Source: PALSA-894 sp963734185
GTDB lineage: Bacteria; Pseudomonadota; Alphaproteobacteria; Rhizobiales; Xanthobacteraceae
DNA length: 64,000 bases
Direction: 5' to 3'
Assembly (NCBI GenBank): GCA_963734185.1
Contig: CAVTGA010000001.1
Location: 2,356,001 to 2,420,000, forward strand
The notes beneath the pieces are model-generated. The model was not told the origin of the DNA. It was given only the letters and a program-made list of their open reading frames with translations, and made no database searches. The position numbers and the translations under genes were made by a program. Numbering within the stretch: the stretch's first letter is position 1; each line of letters begins with the position of its first letter. Below are positions 25,459 to 34,606 of this stretch, one piece after another.

Positions 25459-26547
25459 GTGTCCGATACCCAGCATATCGAGGCGGCGATCGAAGCGTTC
25501 GCGCGCGGCGAGATCGTGGTCGTCACCGACGACAATGACCGCGAGAACGAAGGCGACCTGGTGATGGCCGCGGTGCACGCCTCGCCCGAGAAGATGGCGT
25601 TCATCATCCGCCACACCTGCGGCATCGTGTGCGCGCCGCTGCCGCTCGAAGCCGCGCACCGCTTGCGGCTCTCGCCCATGGTGGCGGAGAACGACGCGCC
25701 GCACGGCACCGCCTTCACGGTTTCGGTCGACTACCGCCACGGCACCTCGACCGGCATCTCGGCCGACGACCGCGTCGCGACCGTGCGCAATCTCGCCAAT
25801 CACAACGCCGGCGCGGCCGACTTCGTGCGCCCCGGCCATATCTTCCCGCTGATCGCCAAGGACGGCGGCGTGCTGATGCGCTCCGGCCACACCGAAGCGG
25901 CGGTCGACCTGTGCCGCCTCGCCAACCTCGAGCCGGTCGGCGTGATCTGCGAACTGGTCAACGACGACGGCACGGTGATGCGCGGCGCGCAGGTGGCGGG
26001 GTTCGCGAGCCGCCACAAGCTGCAGCACATCTCGGTGTCGGACCTGATCGCCTATCGGCAGGCGCGCGAAAAACTGGTCGAGCGCGTGGCTGAGTTTCCG
26101 GTCGAGACCGAGATCGGCACGCTCAAGGGCTACGCCTACGTGACGCCATTCGACAAGGTGCACCATATGGCGCTGGTGCACGGGCGCATCGGCGAGGGCG
26201 CCGACGTACCGACGCGGCTGCACCGCGCGCACCTGATCAACGACATCTTCGGCGGCGCCAAGAGCGTGCATGCGGCGCTGGCGCGCTTCAAGCAGGCCGG
26301 GCGCGGCGTGATCGTGGTGCTGCGCGACGGCACCGCGGGCGTGCCGACCACCGCGATCCCGAAGGACGATGCGACCGATTCGGAAGCCGCGCGCTCGCGC
26401 GAATGGCGCGAGATCGGCTTGGGCGCGCAGATCCTGCGCGACCTCGGGGTGAGGTCGATCCGCCTGCTGGCGTCGAGCGAGCGGACCTATGTGGGGCTTT
26501 CGGGGTTCGGGATCGAGATCAAGGGGACGGAGAAGCTGGAGGGGTAG
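25459..26547 (+). CDS. ribB: 3,4-dihydroxy-2-butanone 4-phosphate synthase with RibA-like C-terminal domain
   Basis: 362 aa. Residues 1-205 are the RibB domain making the four-carbon riboflavin precursor from ribulose 5-phosphate (DDNDRENEGDL, MRSGHTEAAVDLCRLA). Residues 210-362 align with GTP cyclohydrolase II. The stretch that should carry its three zinc cysteines reads VPTRLHRAHLINDIFGG, with no Cys, so the second activity is probably lost, as in the RibBX-type proteins of alphaproteobacteria. A GTG start is used. There is no room for an FMN riboswitch upstream (9-bp gap). Confidence 0.93.
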   Translation: MSDTQHIEAAIEAFARGEIVVVTDDNDRENEGDLVMAAVHASPEKMAFIIRHTCGIVCAPLPLEAAHRLRLSPMVAENDAPHGTAFTVSVDYRHGTSTGISADDRVATVRNLANHNAGAADFVRPGHIFPLIAKDGGVLMRSGHTEAAVDLCRLANLEPVGVICELVNDDGTVMRGAQVAGFASRHKLQHISVSDLIAYRQAREKLVERVAEFPVETEIGTLKGYAYVTPFDKVHHMALVHGRIGEGADVPTRLHRAHLINDIFGGAKSVHAALARFKQAGRGVIVVLRDGTAGVPTTAIPKDDATDSEAARSREWREIGLGAQILRDLGVRSIRLLASSERTYVGLSGFGIEIKGTEKLEG

Positions 26548-26809
26548 AACAACGGCACCTGCCTCTCCGCGGCGAGAACGACGCGCATCCGTGCAAACCC
26601 GCATGTACGGAGCATGAAATCAAACTCACACTGTTCCATTCGCCACGTGAATTTGAGAACAGGTGCGATACGTCCCGGCAACAAATTGCGAAGCGTGAGG
26701 AACATCGCAGGTCGGTAGTTTCACGTAACCGTCCAACGACTTTTGGCGCAGCTCCCCGCATGATCGGCAGCGGGATGGCGAGCAACTGCACCGTGGCGAA
26801 GCGACCTTC
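26548..26809. other. Non-coding spacer
   Basis: About 260 bp after ribB with no convincing ORF on either strand. It is less GC-rich than flanking genes and contains no recognised RNA or repeat before the palindromic element at 26810. Confidence 0.5.
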
Positions 26810-26897
26810 GTAGCCCGATGAGCGACAGCGAAATCCGGGGTCAGTTGCCCGGATGCGAGACCGGCCCTCCGGATGTCGCTTCGCTCATCCTGGCTAC
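26810..26897. repeat. Palindromic repeat family E, copy 1
   Basis: GTAGCCCGATGAGCGACAGC ... GAAATCCGG, with the complementary CCGGATGTCGCTTCGCTCATC ... GGCTAC closing the element. A second copy is at 27843-27931. It lies upstream of the DUF1194 gene. Confidence 0.75.
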
Positions 26898-26974
26898 AAG
26901 GAGCACCCCACCTTCCCTCCCCCTCCTCCCCCGTGCCACCATCGCGCGCCGGTCTCGCACGAGGAGAGATTCGC

Positions 26975-27838
26975 ATGCGCGGGCGTACTTTGTTGCTGTG
27001 CGCGGCGCTTGGCGCCATCACGATCGCGGTCGCCTTGGGCACTGGCCTCGCCGGCCCGACGCGCTTCGCCGACATGCCGGGCCGCGCCACGCCCGGCACG
27101 GTCGCGGTCGACGTCGAGCTGGTGCTCGCGGTCGACATCTCCTACTCGATGGACTTCGACGAGCTGGCGCTGCAGCGCGACGGCTACGTCCAGGCCATCA
27201 CCTCGAAGGAGTTCCTCGACGCGTTGCGCCACGGCATGCACGGCAAGGTCGCGGTCACCTACGTCGAATGGGCCGGTATCGCCGAGCAGCGCATCGTGAT
27301 GCCGTGGCGCCTGATCGACGGACCGGACACCGCGCGAACGGTCGCCGCCGAGATCGCGCGCGCGCCGGTGCGCCGCGCGTTCCGCACCTCGATCTCGGGC
27401 GCGCTGATGTTCTCCGCGCCGCTGTTCGAGGGCAACGGCTTCACCGGCATCCGCCGCGTGATCGACGTCTCCGGCGACGGCACCAACAACCAGGGGCCGA
27501 TCGTCACCACGGCGCGCGAAGAGGTGCTGGCCAAGGGCATCACCATCAACGGCCTGCCGATCATGCTGAAGGAGCCGCAGCCCGGCTCGGTCGACCTCAA
27601 AGACCTCGACATCTATTACGAGGACTGCGTGATCGGCGGGCCGGGCGCGTTCGTGGTGCCGGTGCGCGAGCGCGACAAGTTCAAGGACGCGATCCGCACC
27701 AAGTTGGTGCTCGAGATCGCCGGAACGACGCCGGAGCCGCGCGTCATGCCGGCGGCGGCAAGCGCGCCGCGCATCTCCTGCACCATCGGCGAGTTGATGT
27801 GGCAGCGCCGCTGGGGCGGCGGGATCGACACGCGGTAG
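26975..27838 (+). CDS. DUF1194 (von Willebrand A-like) exported protein
   Basis: 287 aa. An N-terminal hydrophobic segment (TLLLCAALGAITIAVALG) acts as a signal or anchor. VELVLAVDISYSMDFDE carries the DxSxS metal-adhesion-type motif of VWA domains, with VIDVSGDGTNN further on. The C-terminal SCTIGELMWQRRWGGGI is typical of DUF1194. These proteins are widespread in Rhizobiales, with no established role. The ATG at 26975 follows GAGGAGA; the frame is open 34 codons upstream through the repeat. Confidence 0.9.
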   Translation: MRGRTLLLCAALGAITIAVALGTGLAGPTRFADMPGRATPGTVAVDVELVLAVDISYSMDFDELALQRDGYVQAITSKEFLDALRHGMHGKVAVTYVEWAGIAEQRIVMPWRLIDGPDTARTVAAEIARAPVRRAFRTSISGALMFSAPLFEGNGFTGIRRVIDVSGDGTNNQGPIVTTAREEVLAKGITINGLPIMLKEPQPGSVDLKDLDIYYEDCVIGGPGAFVVPVRERDKFKDAIRTKLVLEIAGTTPEPRVMPAAASAPRISCTIGELMWQRRWGGGIDTR

Positions 27839-27842
27839 CGCC

Positions 27843-27931
27843 GTAGCCCGGATGGAGCGACAGCGAAATCCGGGGGCGGTGGTGCAACAGAGAGACCGGC
27901 CCCGCATTCCGCTGCGCTTCATGCGGGCTAC
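27843..27931. repeat. Palindromic repeat family E, copy 2
   Basis: GTAGCCCGGATGGAGCGACA ... GAAATCCGGGG paired with CCCCGCATTCCGCTGCGCTTC ... GCGGGCTAC. The right end contains the stop codon (CTA on this strand) of the reverse-strand RNA methyltransferase, so it sits exactly between two convergent genes. Confidence 0.75.
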
Positions 27932-29166
27932 CGCGTAAACCGCGCCACGATCTCCACGTGCGGCGAATAGCGGAACTGGTCGACCGGCGTGACGGCGCCG
28001 AGCCGATAGCCGCCGTCGATGAGGATGCGGGCATCGCGCGCGAAGGTGGCGGGATTGCATGAAACCGCGACCACGACCGGCACCTGCGAGGCGGCGAGCT
28101 GACGCGCCTGCGCCTGCGCACCCTGGCGCGGCGGATCGAACACCACGGCATCGAAGCGCTTGAGCTCGTCGCCCGGCAGCGGCCGGCGGAACAGGTCGCG
28201 CACTTCCGTCGTCACCGGCTTCAGGCCCGAGGTTGACGCCGCCGCCTTGGTGAGCGCGGCAATCGCGGCCGCGTCGCTGTCGACGGCATGGACCCGGGCA
28301 CGCGCCGCGAGCCGCAGCGCGAACGGTCCGACGCCGCAGAACAGGTCGGCGATCAATCTTGCATCGCCGATGTGGGCGTCGACCAGGCGCGCAAGCGCCT
28401 CCTCTCCGGCTGCCGTCGCCTGCAGGAATGCCGCCGGCGGCAGCGCCACCGTGGCGGCGCCCATGCGCAAGGTCGGCGCCGCGCGTTGCGCGATCAATTC
28501 GCCATGGCGCGTGAGGCGGGCGAGCCGGTGCGTCGTGGCGAGCTGCGCCAGGGCCGCGCTTCGCTGCGGCGACAATGGGCCGGAGCCGCGCACGTCGATG
28601 TCGAGCCCGGCATCGGTCGCGGTCACCTGGACGTCGAGCGGCTTGCCCACGGGCGCGAGCGCTTCGGCGAGCGCCCACGCGGCGGCAAGCGCGGGCGCGA
28701 GCGCGGCGGCAAGCACCGGGCAGCGGTCGATCGGCACCACATGGTGCGCGCCCGCCGCCGCAAAGCCGACCGCCAACGTGTCGCGGCCGCTGCGGCGCGC
28801 ATGGAATACGGCGCGCCTGCGCCCTTCACCGTGCGCGTCGATCAGGGCGTCGACGGCCGCGTCGACCCTCACGCCTTGCAGCGCGTTCACCACGATGTCG
28901 CGCTTCCATTCGCCGTAGGGCGCAGCGTTCAGATGCTGTACGGCGCAGCCGCCGCAGACGGTGAAATGCGGGCAGATTGGTGCAATGCGCTCCGCGCTCG
29001 CGCTTTCGACGCGCAGCAGATGACGGCGGTCGGGATGGCCGGGAACGGGCTCGACCTCGACGCTTTCGCCCGCCAGCGCGAAGGGCACGTAGAGCGGCCC
29101 CTCGGCGGTGTCGGCGATGCCGTCGCCGCGATGGCCGAGGCGGGCAATGGCGAGGCGTTCGGTCAT
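27928..29166 (-). CDS. RNA m5U methyltransferase (TrmA/RumA/RlmD family)
   Basis: 412 aa. A TRAM-like N-terminal domain is followed by an iron-sulfur cysteine cluster (C65, C71, C74 in CPHFTVCGGC, with a further Cys in DRCPVL). The Rossmann methyltransferase domain starts LIADLFCGVGPFALRLA, has FDPPRQGA, and ends with the catalytic-Cys motif SCNPATFARD. These enzymes methylate U747/U1939 of 23S rRNA or U54 of tRNA; which one cannot be decided. Start at ATG 29166, 11 bp downstream of the MATE gene, probably an operon. Relatives commonly carry it next to tlyA and dxs. Confidence 0.9.
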   Translation of the reverse strand: MTERLAIARLGHRGDGIADTAEGPLYVPFALAGESVEVEPVPGHPDRRHLLRVESASAERIAPICPHFTVCGGCAVQHLNAAPYGEWKRDIVVNALQGVRVDAAVDALIDAHGEGRRRAVFHARRSGRDTLAVGFAAAGAHHVVPIDRCPVLAAALAPALAAAWALAEALAPVGKPLDVQVTATDAGLDIDVRGSGPLSPQRSAALAQLATTHRLARLTRHGELIAQRAAPTLRMGAATVALPPAAFLQATAAGEEALARLVDAHIGDARLIADLFCGVGPFALRLAARARVHAVDSDAAAIAALTKAAASTSGLKPVTTEVRDLFRRPLPGDELKRFDAVVFDPPRQGAQAQARQLAASQVPVVVAVSCNPATFARDARILIDGGYRLGAVTPVDQFRYSPHVEIVARFTR

Positions 29167-29177
29167 CGAAGCGCCGG

Positions 29178-30596
29178 TCAGTGCGCTTCCGCAACGGCGG
29201 GAAGATAGCGCCGCGCGGTCAGCATATGGAAGCGCCATACCAGCAGCGCGGCATAGACCAGGAGCCCGAGCGTCAGCCCGATCCATATGCCGGCCGCACC
29301 AAGACCGGCCGCAAAGGCAAGCGCATAGGCGCTGACGAACCCGACCAGCCAGAAGCTCAAGGCCGCGAACACGAGTGGCACACGCGTGTCGTTCAAACCG
29401 CGCAGCGCACCTGCCGCGATCGTCTGCAGGCCGTCGACGATGAAGAAGCTCGCAGCGAGCGCCAGCAGGGTTGCGGCGAGCGCGGCCGTTTTCGCCGCGC
29501 CGGCCGCGTCGGCGCCGAGGAACAGAAGCGGGATCGCATCGCGCGTGGCAACGATCAGCAAGGTCATCGCCGCCATGAACGCGATGCCGAGCGCCATCGC
29601 CGTGAAGCCGGCGCGCCGCGTCCCCGCCGGATCGCCGCGGCCGACCGCATGACCGACGCGCACGGTCGCAGCAAGCGAGATCCCGAACGGCACCATGAAC
29701 AGAAGCGCCGCCACCTGCAGGGCGATCTGATGCGCCGCAAGGGCGGTGGTCCCGATCCAACCCATCAGCAGCGCCGCGGCCGCGAACAATCCGTATTCGA
29801 GCAGGAAGGCACCCGAGATCGGCAGGCCGATCCGAAGCAGTTGCCGCAACAGTGTCCAATCGGCGCGCCAGAACCGGCCGAGCACGCGATATTTCCGGAA
29901 CGGCCGGCGCGCATAGCACACCCACACGGCCGCAACGCACATGCCGAGCGTGACGAGCGTCGTGGCAACTCCGGCTCCGAGCAGATCGAGTGCCGGCAGT
30001 CCGAAGGAGCCGTGGATCAGCCCATAGGCGAGCAGCGCGTTCACCGGGATCGCCGCGAGCGTGATCCACAGTCCGGGCTCCGGGCGATTGACCGCGCCCA
30101 TGAAGTTGCGCAATGCGATGAACCACCAGGCCGGGATCACGCTCCACACCAGCCCGGCGATATAGCGGCCCGCGAGCGCCGCCAGGTCCGGCGCCTGACC
30201 GGCCGCGCGCAGGATGTCCTCGGCCCATAGCTGCACGATGTTGAGCGGAACGCCGAGCAGCAGCGCGGCCCACAAGCCGACACGCAACGCGCGGCGCACC
30301 AGGCGCGGCTTGCGCGCGCCGAACGCCTGCGCGGCGAGCGGCGCCACCGCGGACATCAGGCCCATGCCGAGCACGAAGCCGACGAACAGCACGATGTGCG
30401 CGAGCGCGGCCGCGGCCAGCGCCCTGTCGCCGAGCCGGCCGATGAGCGCCAGATCGGTGGTCATCATCGCGATCTGGCCGACCTGGGTGAGCGCCATCGG
30501 CCAGGCGAGCGCCATCGTTTCGGCAAGCTCGGCGCGCCGCAGCGCGCGCACCACGGGTGGCGCTGCAGGCGCGCTGATGGTTCCCGGCATCGTCAT
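29178..30596 (-). CDS. MATE family multidrug/cation efflux transporter
   Basis: 472 aa with about twelve hydrophobic helices in two homologous halves. Motifs include ALAWPMALTQVGQIAMMTTDLALIG in helix 1-2 and VGHAVGRGDPAGTRRAG in the second half. NorM-type transporters export drugs or metabolites in exchange for Na+ or H+. The start at ATG 30596 (MTMPGT) removes a long, non-membrane N-terminal extension that overlaps the toxin gene region. Likely co-transcribed with the downstream methyltransferase. Confidence 0.92.
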   Translation of the reverse strand: MTMPGTISAPAAPPVVRALRRAELAETMALAWPMALTQVGQIAMMTTDLALIGRLGDRALAAAALAHIVLFVGFVLGMGLMSAVAPLAAQAFGARKPRLVRRALRVGLWAALLLGVPLNIVQLWAEDILRAAGQAPDLAALAGRYIAGLVWSVIPAWWFIALRNFMGAVNRPEPGLWITLAAIPVNALLAYGLIHGSFGLPALDLLGAGVATTLVTLGMCVAAVWVCYARRPFRKYRVLGRFWRADWTLLRQLLRIGLPISGAFLLEYGLFAAAALLMGWIGTTALAAHQIALQVAALLFMVPFGISLAATVRVGHAVGRGDPAGTRRAGFTAMALGIAFMAAMTLLIVATRDAIPLLFLGADAAGAAKTAALAATLLALAASFFIVDGLQTIAAGALRGLNDTRVPLVFAALSFWLVGFVSAYALAFAAGLGAAGIWIGLTLGLLVYAALLVWRFHMLTARRYLPAVAEAH

Positions 30597-30711
30597 GGCC
30601 GCCGCACCATAGCGATCGCGGAGACAAGGGAAAGACCGTTCGAAGGGATCGCAGGAATGTGACACTTGGCGCGCGATATCTGCGCAAATTACTAATGATC
30701 GGGAATCTCGA

Positions 30712-31014
30712 TTAGTCGGGAAATAAGTCGGCCGTGATATTGCGGGCGCCATGGAGCACGCGCACGACCGCCACGGTATCCGGCATGATCCTATAGAAGA
30801 CGATGTAGTTGCCAACGAGCAAGGCGCGCAGCTCCGGGTGAAGCTCTGCGCGGACGCGATGGCGCGCCGGCATCACTCGTAAGCTCTCGATCCTCGAGAT
30901 GAGTTGATGCACGAGGCGCGACGCCGTTTCGTCGCCGGCCGCCTCTCGAACATAGTCGCCGATTGCGAACAGATCAGCGCGCGCCGTCTCGGCGTACGCG
31001 ATGCGGTATCTCAC
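30712..31014 (-). CDS. parE: ParE/RelE-family toxin
   Basis: 100 aa. The fold pattern YRIAYAETARADLFAIGDYV ... RIESLRVMPARHRV ... LLVGNYIVFYRIMPDTVAVVRVLHGARN matches ParE/RelE toxins, with the C-terminal basic/aromatic strand (VFYRI, VLHGARN). It overlaps the antitoxin gene by four bases (ATGA), giving the usual antitoxin-toxin coupling. ParE poisons DNA gyrase while RelE cleaves mRNA; the sequence leans to ParE. Confidence 0.88.
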   Translation of the reverse strand: MRYRIAYAETARADLFAIGDYVREAAGDETASRLVHQLISRIESLRVMPARHRVRAELHPELRALLVGNYIVFYRIMPDTVAVVRVLHGARNITADLFPD

Positions 31015-31277
31015 GGCTCGCGCGAACGCGGGAAGCGGGCGCGAAGCTCGGCGTGCACTTGCTCGCCCGGAAACGCGCGGCCGGCATCGATGTCGGCGAG
31101 ACCCGTGGCGACATAAGGCGCAGCCCAGCGGAGGTCCGCGCCGTCAAGCGCCGTCTGAGCGACGCGCTCCTCCTCGACTAACGCTTCGATCGCTTCGGTG
31201 ACGGAGGCGAAGCGGCCGTCCGCGACCTGCGCTTCAAGCCATGCTTCGGTGTCGGGCTTCAATTGGATAATCATCAT
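31011..31277 (-). CDS. parD: ParD-like antitoxin
   Basis: 88 aa. An N-terminal ribbon-helix-helix (IIQLKPDTEAWLEAQVADGRFASVTEAIEALVEEE) for DNA binding and autoregulation, and a flexible acidic C-terminal part that would wrap the toxin. Upstream of and overlapping parE. Two adjacent ATGs (31277, 31274) are possible starts. Confidence 0.85.
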   Translation of the reverse strand: MMIIQLKPDTEAWLEAQVADGRFASVTEAIEALVEEERVAQTALDGADLRWAAPYVATGLADIDAGRAFPGEQVHAELRARFPRSREP

Positions 31278-31298
31278 CTCGCCTCACCCCGCATTCTA

Positions 31299-32057
31299 TC
31301 ATATCGAATCGCGAACGGCACCTGCTCCGCCGCGCGCCGCCCCGACGAAGAATTCCCGATTGCCGTCTCCGCCGGAGATCGGCGAAGTGACGGTGCCCGC
31401 CACGGTCCAGCCGAGCGCCGCCGTGAATGCCGCGATGTCGTCAACGAGTCCGCGTTGCAGTGCTTCGTCGCGCACGATGCCTTTCTTGAGGTTGCGCCGA
31501 CCGACCTCGAACTGCGGCTTCACCAGTGCGACGAGCTGCGCGCGAGGCTTCAGCAACTTTACCACCGCCGGCAGCACCAGCTTGAGCGAGATGAAGCTGA
31601 CGTCGACCACGGCGAAGTCCGGCGGCTCGGGGAGCTGCGCGGGCTCGAGCGCGCGGATGTCGGTCGCTTCGAGCGAAGTGACGCGCGCATCGCGCCGCAG
31701 CCGCGCGTGCAGCTGGCCGCGGCCGACGTCGACCGCTGTGACGTGCCGCGCGCCGCGCGCGAGCAGCACCTCGGTGAAGCCGCCGGTGGAGGCGCCGACG
31801 TCGAGGCAAGACCGCCGCTGCGGATCGAAACCGAAATGATCGAGCGCGGCCGCAAGCTTTACGCCGCCGCGCGACACCCACGGGTACGCCGGCGCGGCGC
31901 GCAGCACCGCGTCGAGCCGGATCTCGTCCGAGGCCTTGGCAACCGGGTGGTCGTCGGCCGTGACCAGGCCGGCGGCGATGGCGGCCTGGGCGCGGCTGCG
32001 GCTTTCGAACAGCCCGCGTTCCACGAGCAGATGGTCGGCGCGCCGGCGCGGTGTCAT
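31299..32057 (-). CDS. tlyA: TlyA-family rRNA methyltransferase / hemolysin-like
   Basis: 252 aa. An S4 RNA-binding domain (RADHLLVERGLFESRSRAQAAIAAGLV) precedes an FtsJ-like methyltransferase domain with SRGGVKLAAALDHF, CLDVGASTGGFTEVLLARGA, VDVSFISLKLVLP and VKPQFEVGR. TlyA 2'-O-methylates rRNA (16S C1409 / 23S C1920 in mycobacteria). It lies near dxs, as is common in alphaproteobacteria, separated here by one small divergent gene. Confidence 0.93.
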   Translation of the reverse strand: MTPRRRADHLLVERGLFESRSRAQAAIAAGLVTADDHPVAKASDEIRLDAVLRAAPAYPWVSRGGVKLAAALDHFGFDPQRRSCLDVGASTGGFTEVLLARGARHVTAVDVGRGQLHARLRRDARVTSLEATDIRALEPAQLPEPPDFAVVDVSFISLKLVLPAVVKLLKPRAQLVALVKPQFEVGRRNLKKGIVRDEALQRGLVDDIAAFTAALGWTVAGTVTSPISGGDGNREFFVGAARGGAGAVRDSI

Positions 32058-32072
32058 AATATTGACTTAGCA

Positions 32073-32561
32073 ATGGGTCACGCGTTGGGCCAGATGCGCT
32101 CGTTGACGATCGCCTGCCTCGCCGCACTGACCTGGGCCTTTCCGGCGGCCGCGCAGGAACGCACGTGGCTGTTCGACGACAACCCCGAGCTGACGGTGCT
32201 GCAATACGGCGCGCCCGATTCCGACGACGTGCTGTTCGCAATCAGCTGCGAGCCGATGGCCAGGCGCATGCGCATCGTGGAGTTCACCGGCTCGAGCCAG
32301 CTCAAGCCCGGCGGCAAGGCGACCATGAAGTTGACCGCCGGGACCGGCAGCCTGGATCTCACCGGCGACACGATCGCCAACGAGATGGACGGCACCGCCA
32401 ATATCGAGGTGACCGGTCCGCCGAACCCGCGCGTGTTCGCGCTGCTCAGGGGTGGGGCGATCTTGCAGATCGAGGTCCCCGGCGCCAAGCAGTCGATCCC
32501 GCTCGCGGCCGCTGCGCCGCACGTGGCGGCGCTCGAGACGCTCTGCCTGGGGCGGCGCTAG
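32073..32561 (+). CDS. Small exported hypothetical protein
   Basis: 162 aa. A Sec signal (MRSLTIACLAALTWAFPAAAQE; cleavage after AAAQ) precedes a beta-rich domain with RTWLFDDNPELTVLQYGAPD and two cysteines (ISCEPMA, LETLCLG) that may pair in the periplasm. Not recognised. ATG 32094 is an equally good start. The last four bases (CTAG) overlap tail-to-tail with the dxs stop; its 5' end is 16 bp from divergent tlyA. Confidence 0.7.
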   Translation: MGHALGQMRSLTIACLAALTWAFPAAAQERTWLFDDNPELTVLQYGAPDSDDVLFAISCEPMARRMRIVEFTGSSQLKPGGKATMKLTAGTGSLDLTGDTIANEMDGTANIEVTGPPNPRVFALLRGGAILQIEVPGAKQSIPLAAAAPHVAALETLCLGRR

Positions 32562-34474
32562 GCGAGCTTGACCGCTTCGGCTGCATCCTTGCCGAGCGCC
32601 TCGAACACCTTGGCGAGGATGCCCTTCGCGTCGAGACCGGCCTGCGCGTACATCGCGTTCGGCGAATCCTGATCGATGAACGCGTCGGGCAGCACCATCG
32701 AGCGCACGCGCAACCCCCGGTCGAGCATGCCTTCGTCGGCCAGCGCCTGCATCACATAGGTGCCGAACCCGCCGATCGCGCCCTCCTCGATGGTGACCAG
32801 CACCTCGTGCTCGCGCGCGAGGCGGAACACCAGATCGGTATCGAGCGGCTTGGCGAAACGCGCGTCGGCGACCGTTGCCGACAATCCGAACGAGGCAAGC
32901 TCGTCGGCCGCCTTGAGGCATTCGGCGAGCCGCGTGCCGTAGGACAGCAGCGCGACCTTGCCGCCTTCGCGCACGATGCGCCCCTTGCCGATCTCCAGCG
33001 GTACTCCTTCCGCCGGCATCTCGATGCCCACGCCCTCGCCGCGCGGATAGCGCAGCGCGCTCGGCCGGTCGTCGAGCGCGACCTGCGTCGCCACCATGTG
33101 CACCAGATCGGCCTCGTCGCCCGCCGCCATCAGGATGAAGCCGGGCAGGCAGCCGAGGTAGGCAATGTCGAACGCGCCCGCATGGGTCGGACCGTCGGCG
33201 CCGACCAGCCCGGCGCGGTCCATGGCGAAACGCACCGGCAAGCGCTGGATCGCCACGTCGTGCACGACCTGATCGTAGGCGCGCTGCAGGAAGGTCGAAT
33301 AGATGGCGCAGAACGGCTTGTAGCCCTGGGTCGCGAGGCCGGCCGCGAACGTCACCGCGTGCTGCTCGGCGATGCCGACGTCGAAGGTGCGCTGCGGAAA
33401 AGCCTTCTCGAACAGGTCGATGCCGGTCCCCGACGGCATCGCCGCCGTGATGCCGACGATCTTGTCGTCCTTGCGCGCTTCCTTGATCAGGCTTTCGCCG
33501 AACACCTTCTGGTAGGAGGGCGCGTTCGACTTGGCCTTGGCCTGGGCGCCGGTCGCGACGTCGAACTTGACCACGCCGTGATACTTGTCGGCCGAGCTTT
33601 CGGCCGGCGCGTAGCCCTTGCCCTTCTGCGTCACCACGTGGACCAGGATCGGGCCGCTCTTGGCGTCGCGCACGTTCTTGAGCACGGGCAGCAGGTGATC
33701 GAGGTTATGGCCGTCGATCGGCCCGACGTAGAAGAAGCCGAGCTCTTCGAACAAGGTCCCGCCCATGACGAAGCCGCGGGCGTATTCCTCGGCGCGGATC
33801 GCGCGCTCCTCGAGGATCTTGGGCAGCTTCTTGGCGAGCTGCTTGCCGATCTCGCGCAGCGACGAGTAGGTCTTGCCGGAATAGAGCCGCGCCAGGTAGG
33901 CCGACATGGCGCCGACCGGCGGGGCGATCGACATGTCGTTGTCGTTGAGGATCACGATCAGCCGCGAGTTCATGGCGCCGGCATTGTTCATCGCCTCGTA
34001 GGCCATGCCGGCCGACATCGCGCCGTCGCCGATGACGCAGACGACGTTGTTGTTCTTGTTCTCCAGGTCGCGCGCGACCGCCATGCCGAGCCCGGCCGAG
34101 ATCGAGGTCGAGGAGTGGGCGGCGCCGAACGGGTCGTATTCGCTCTCGGCGCGCTTGGTGAAGCCGGAAAGCCCGCCGCCCTGGCGCAAGGTGCGGATGC
34201 GGTCGCGCCGGCCGGTGAGGATCTTGTGCGGATAGGCCTGGTGGCCGACGTCCCAGATCAACCGGTCGCGCGGGGTGTCGAACACATGATGCAGGGCGAC
34301 GGTCAATTCGACCACGCCGAGGCCGGCACCGAGGTGCCCGCCGGTGACCGACACCGCCGAGATGGTCTCGCGGCGCAACTCGTCGGCGACCTGGCGCAGC
34401 GCGCCCTCGTCTAGGCGGCGCAGGTCGTCCGGCGTGTGAATTTGATCGAGCAGCGGTGTATCGGACTGAGACAC
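32558..34474 (-). CDS. dxs: 1-deoxy-D-xylulose-5-phosphate synthase
   Basis: 638 aa. Condenses pyruvate and glyceraldehyde 3-phosphate with TPP, the first step of the MEP isoprenoid pathway. Motifs: IWDVGHQAYPHKILTGR, the TPP site GDGAMSAGMAYEAMNNAG, YVGPIDGHNLDHL, and the transketolase region FDVGIAEQHAVTFAAGLA with MDRAGLVGADGPTHAG. Full length. In related genomes I recall it near ispA, xseB and an HDAC gene; here those flanks are separated by about 8 kb of other genes, and ispA is not seen. Confidence 0.97.
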   Translation of the reverse strand: MSQSDTPLLDQIHTPDDLRRLDEGALRQVADELRRETISAVSVTGGHLGAGLGVVELTVALHHVFDTPRDRLIWDVGHQAYPHKILTGRRDRIRTLRQGGGLSGFTKRAESEYDPFGAAHSSTSISAGLGMAVARDLENKNNNVVCVIGDGAMSAGMAYEAMNNAGAMNSRLIVILNDNDMSIAPPVGAMSAYLARLYSGKTYSSLREIGKQLAKKLPKILEERAIRAEEYARGFVMGGTLFEELGFFYVGPIDGHNLDHLLPVLKNVRDAKSGPILVHVVTQKGKGYAPAESSADKYHGVVKFDVATGAQAKAKSNAPSYQKVFGESLIKEARKDDKIVGITAAMPSGTGIDLFEKAFPQRTFDVGIAEQHAVTFAAGLATQGYKPFCAIYSTFLQRAYDQVVHDVAIQRLPVRFAMDRAGLVGADGPTHAGAFDIAYLGCLPGFILMAAGDEADLVHMVATQVALDDRPSALRYPRGEGVGIEMPAEGVPLEIGKGRIVREGGKVALLSYGTRLAECLKAADELASFGLSATVADARFAKPLDTDLVFRLAREHEVLVTIEEGAIGGFGTYVMQALADEGMLDRGLRVRSMVLPDAFIDQDSPNAMYAQAGLDAKGILAKVFEALGKDAAEAVKLA

Positions 34475-34606
34475 GGCACCATCCCCAAAGCTTCACGCGC
34501 CGGCGTCCCCGCTCCGGAAAGCGGCGCAATCGCTAGCTTTACACCAAACCAACGGCAGGCGGCAAATGCCTGTCAAATCATCGTAAATAGCGGTAGAGGC
34601 AAGACC

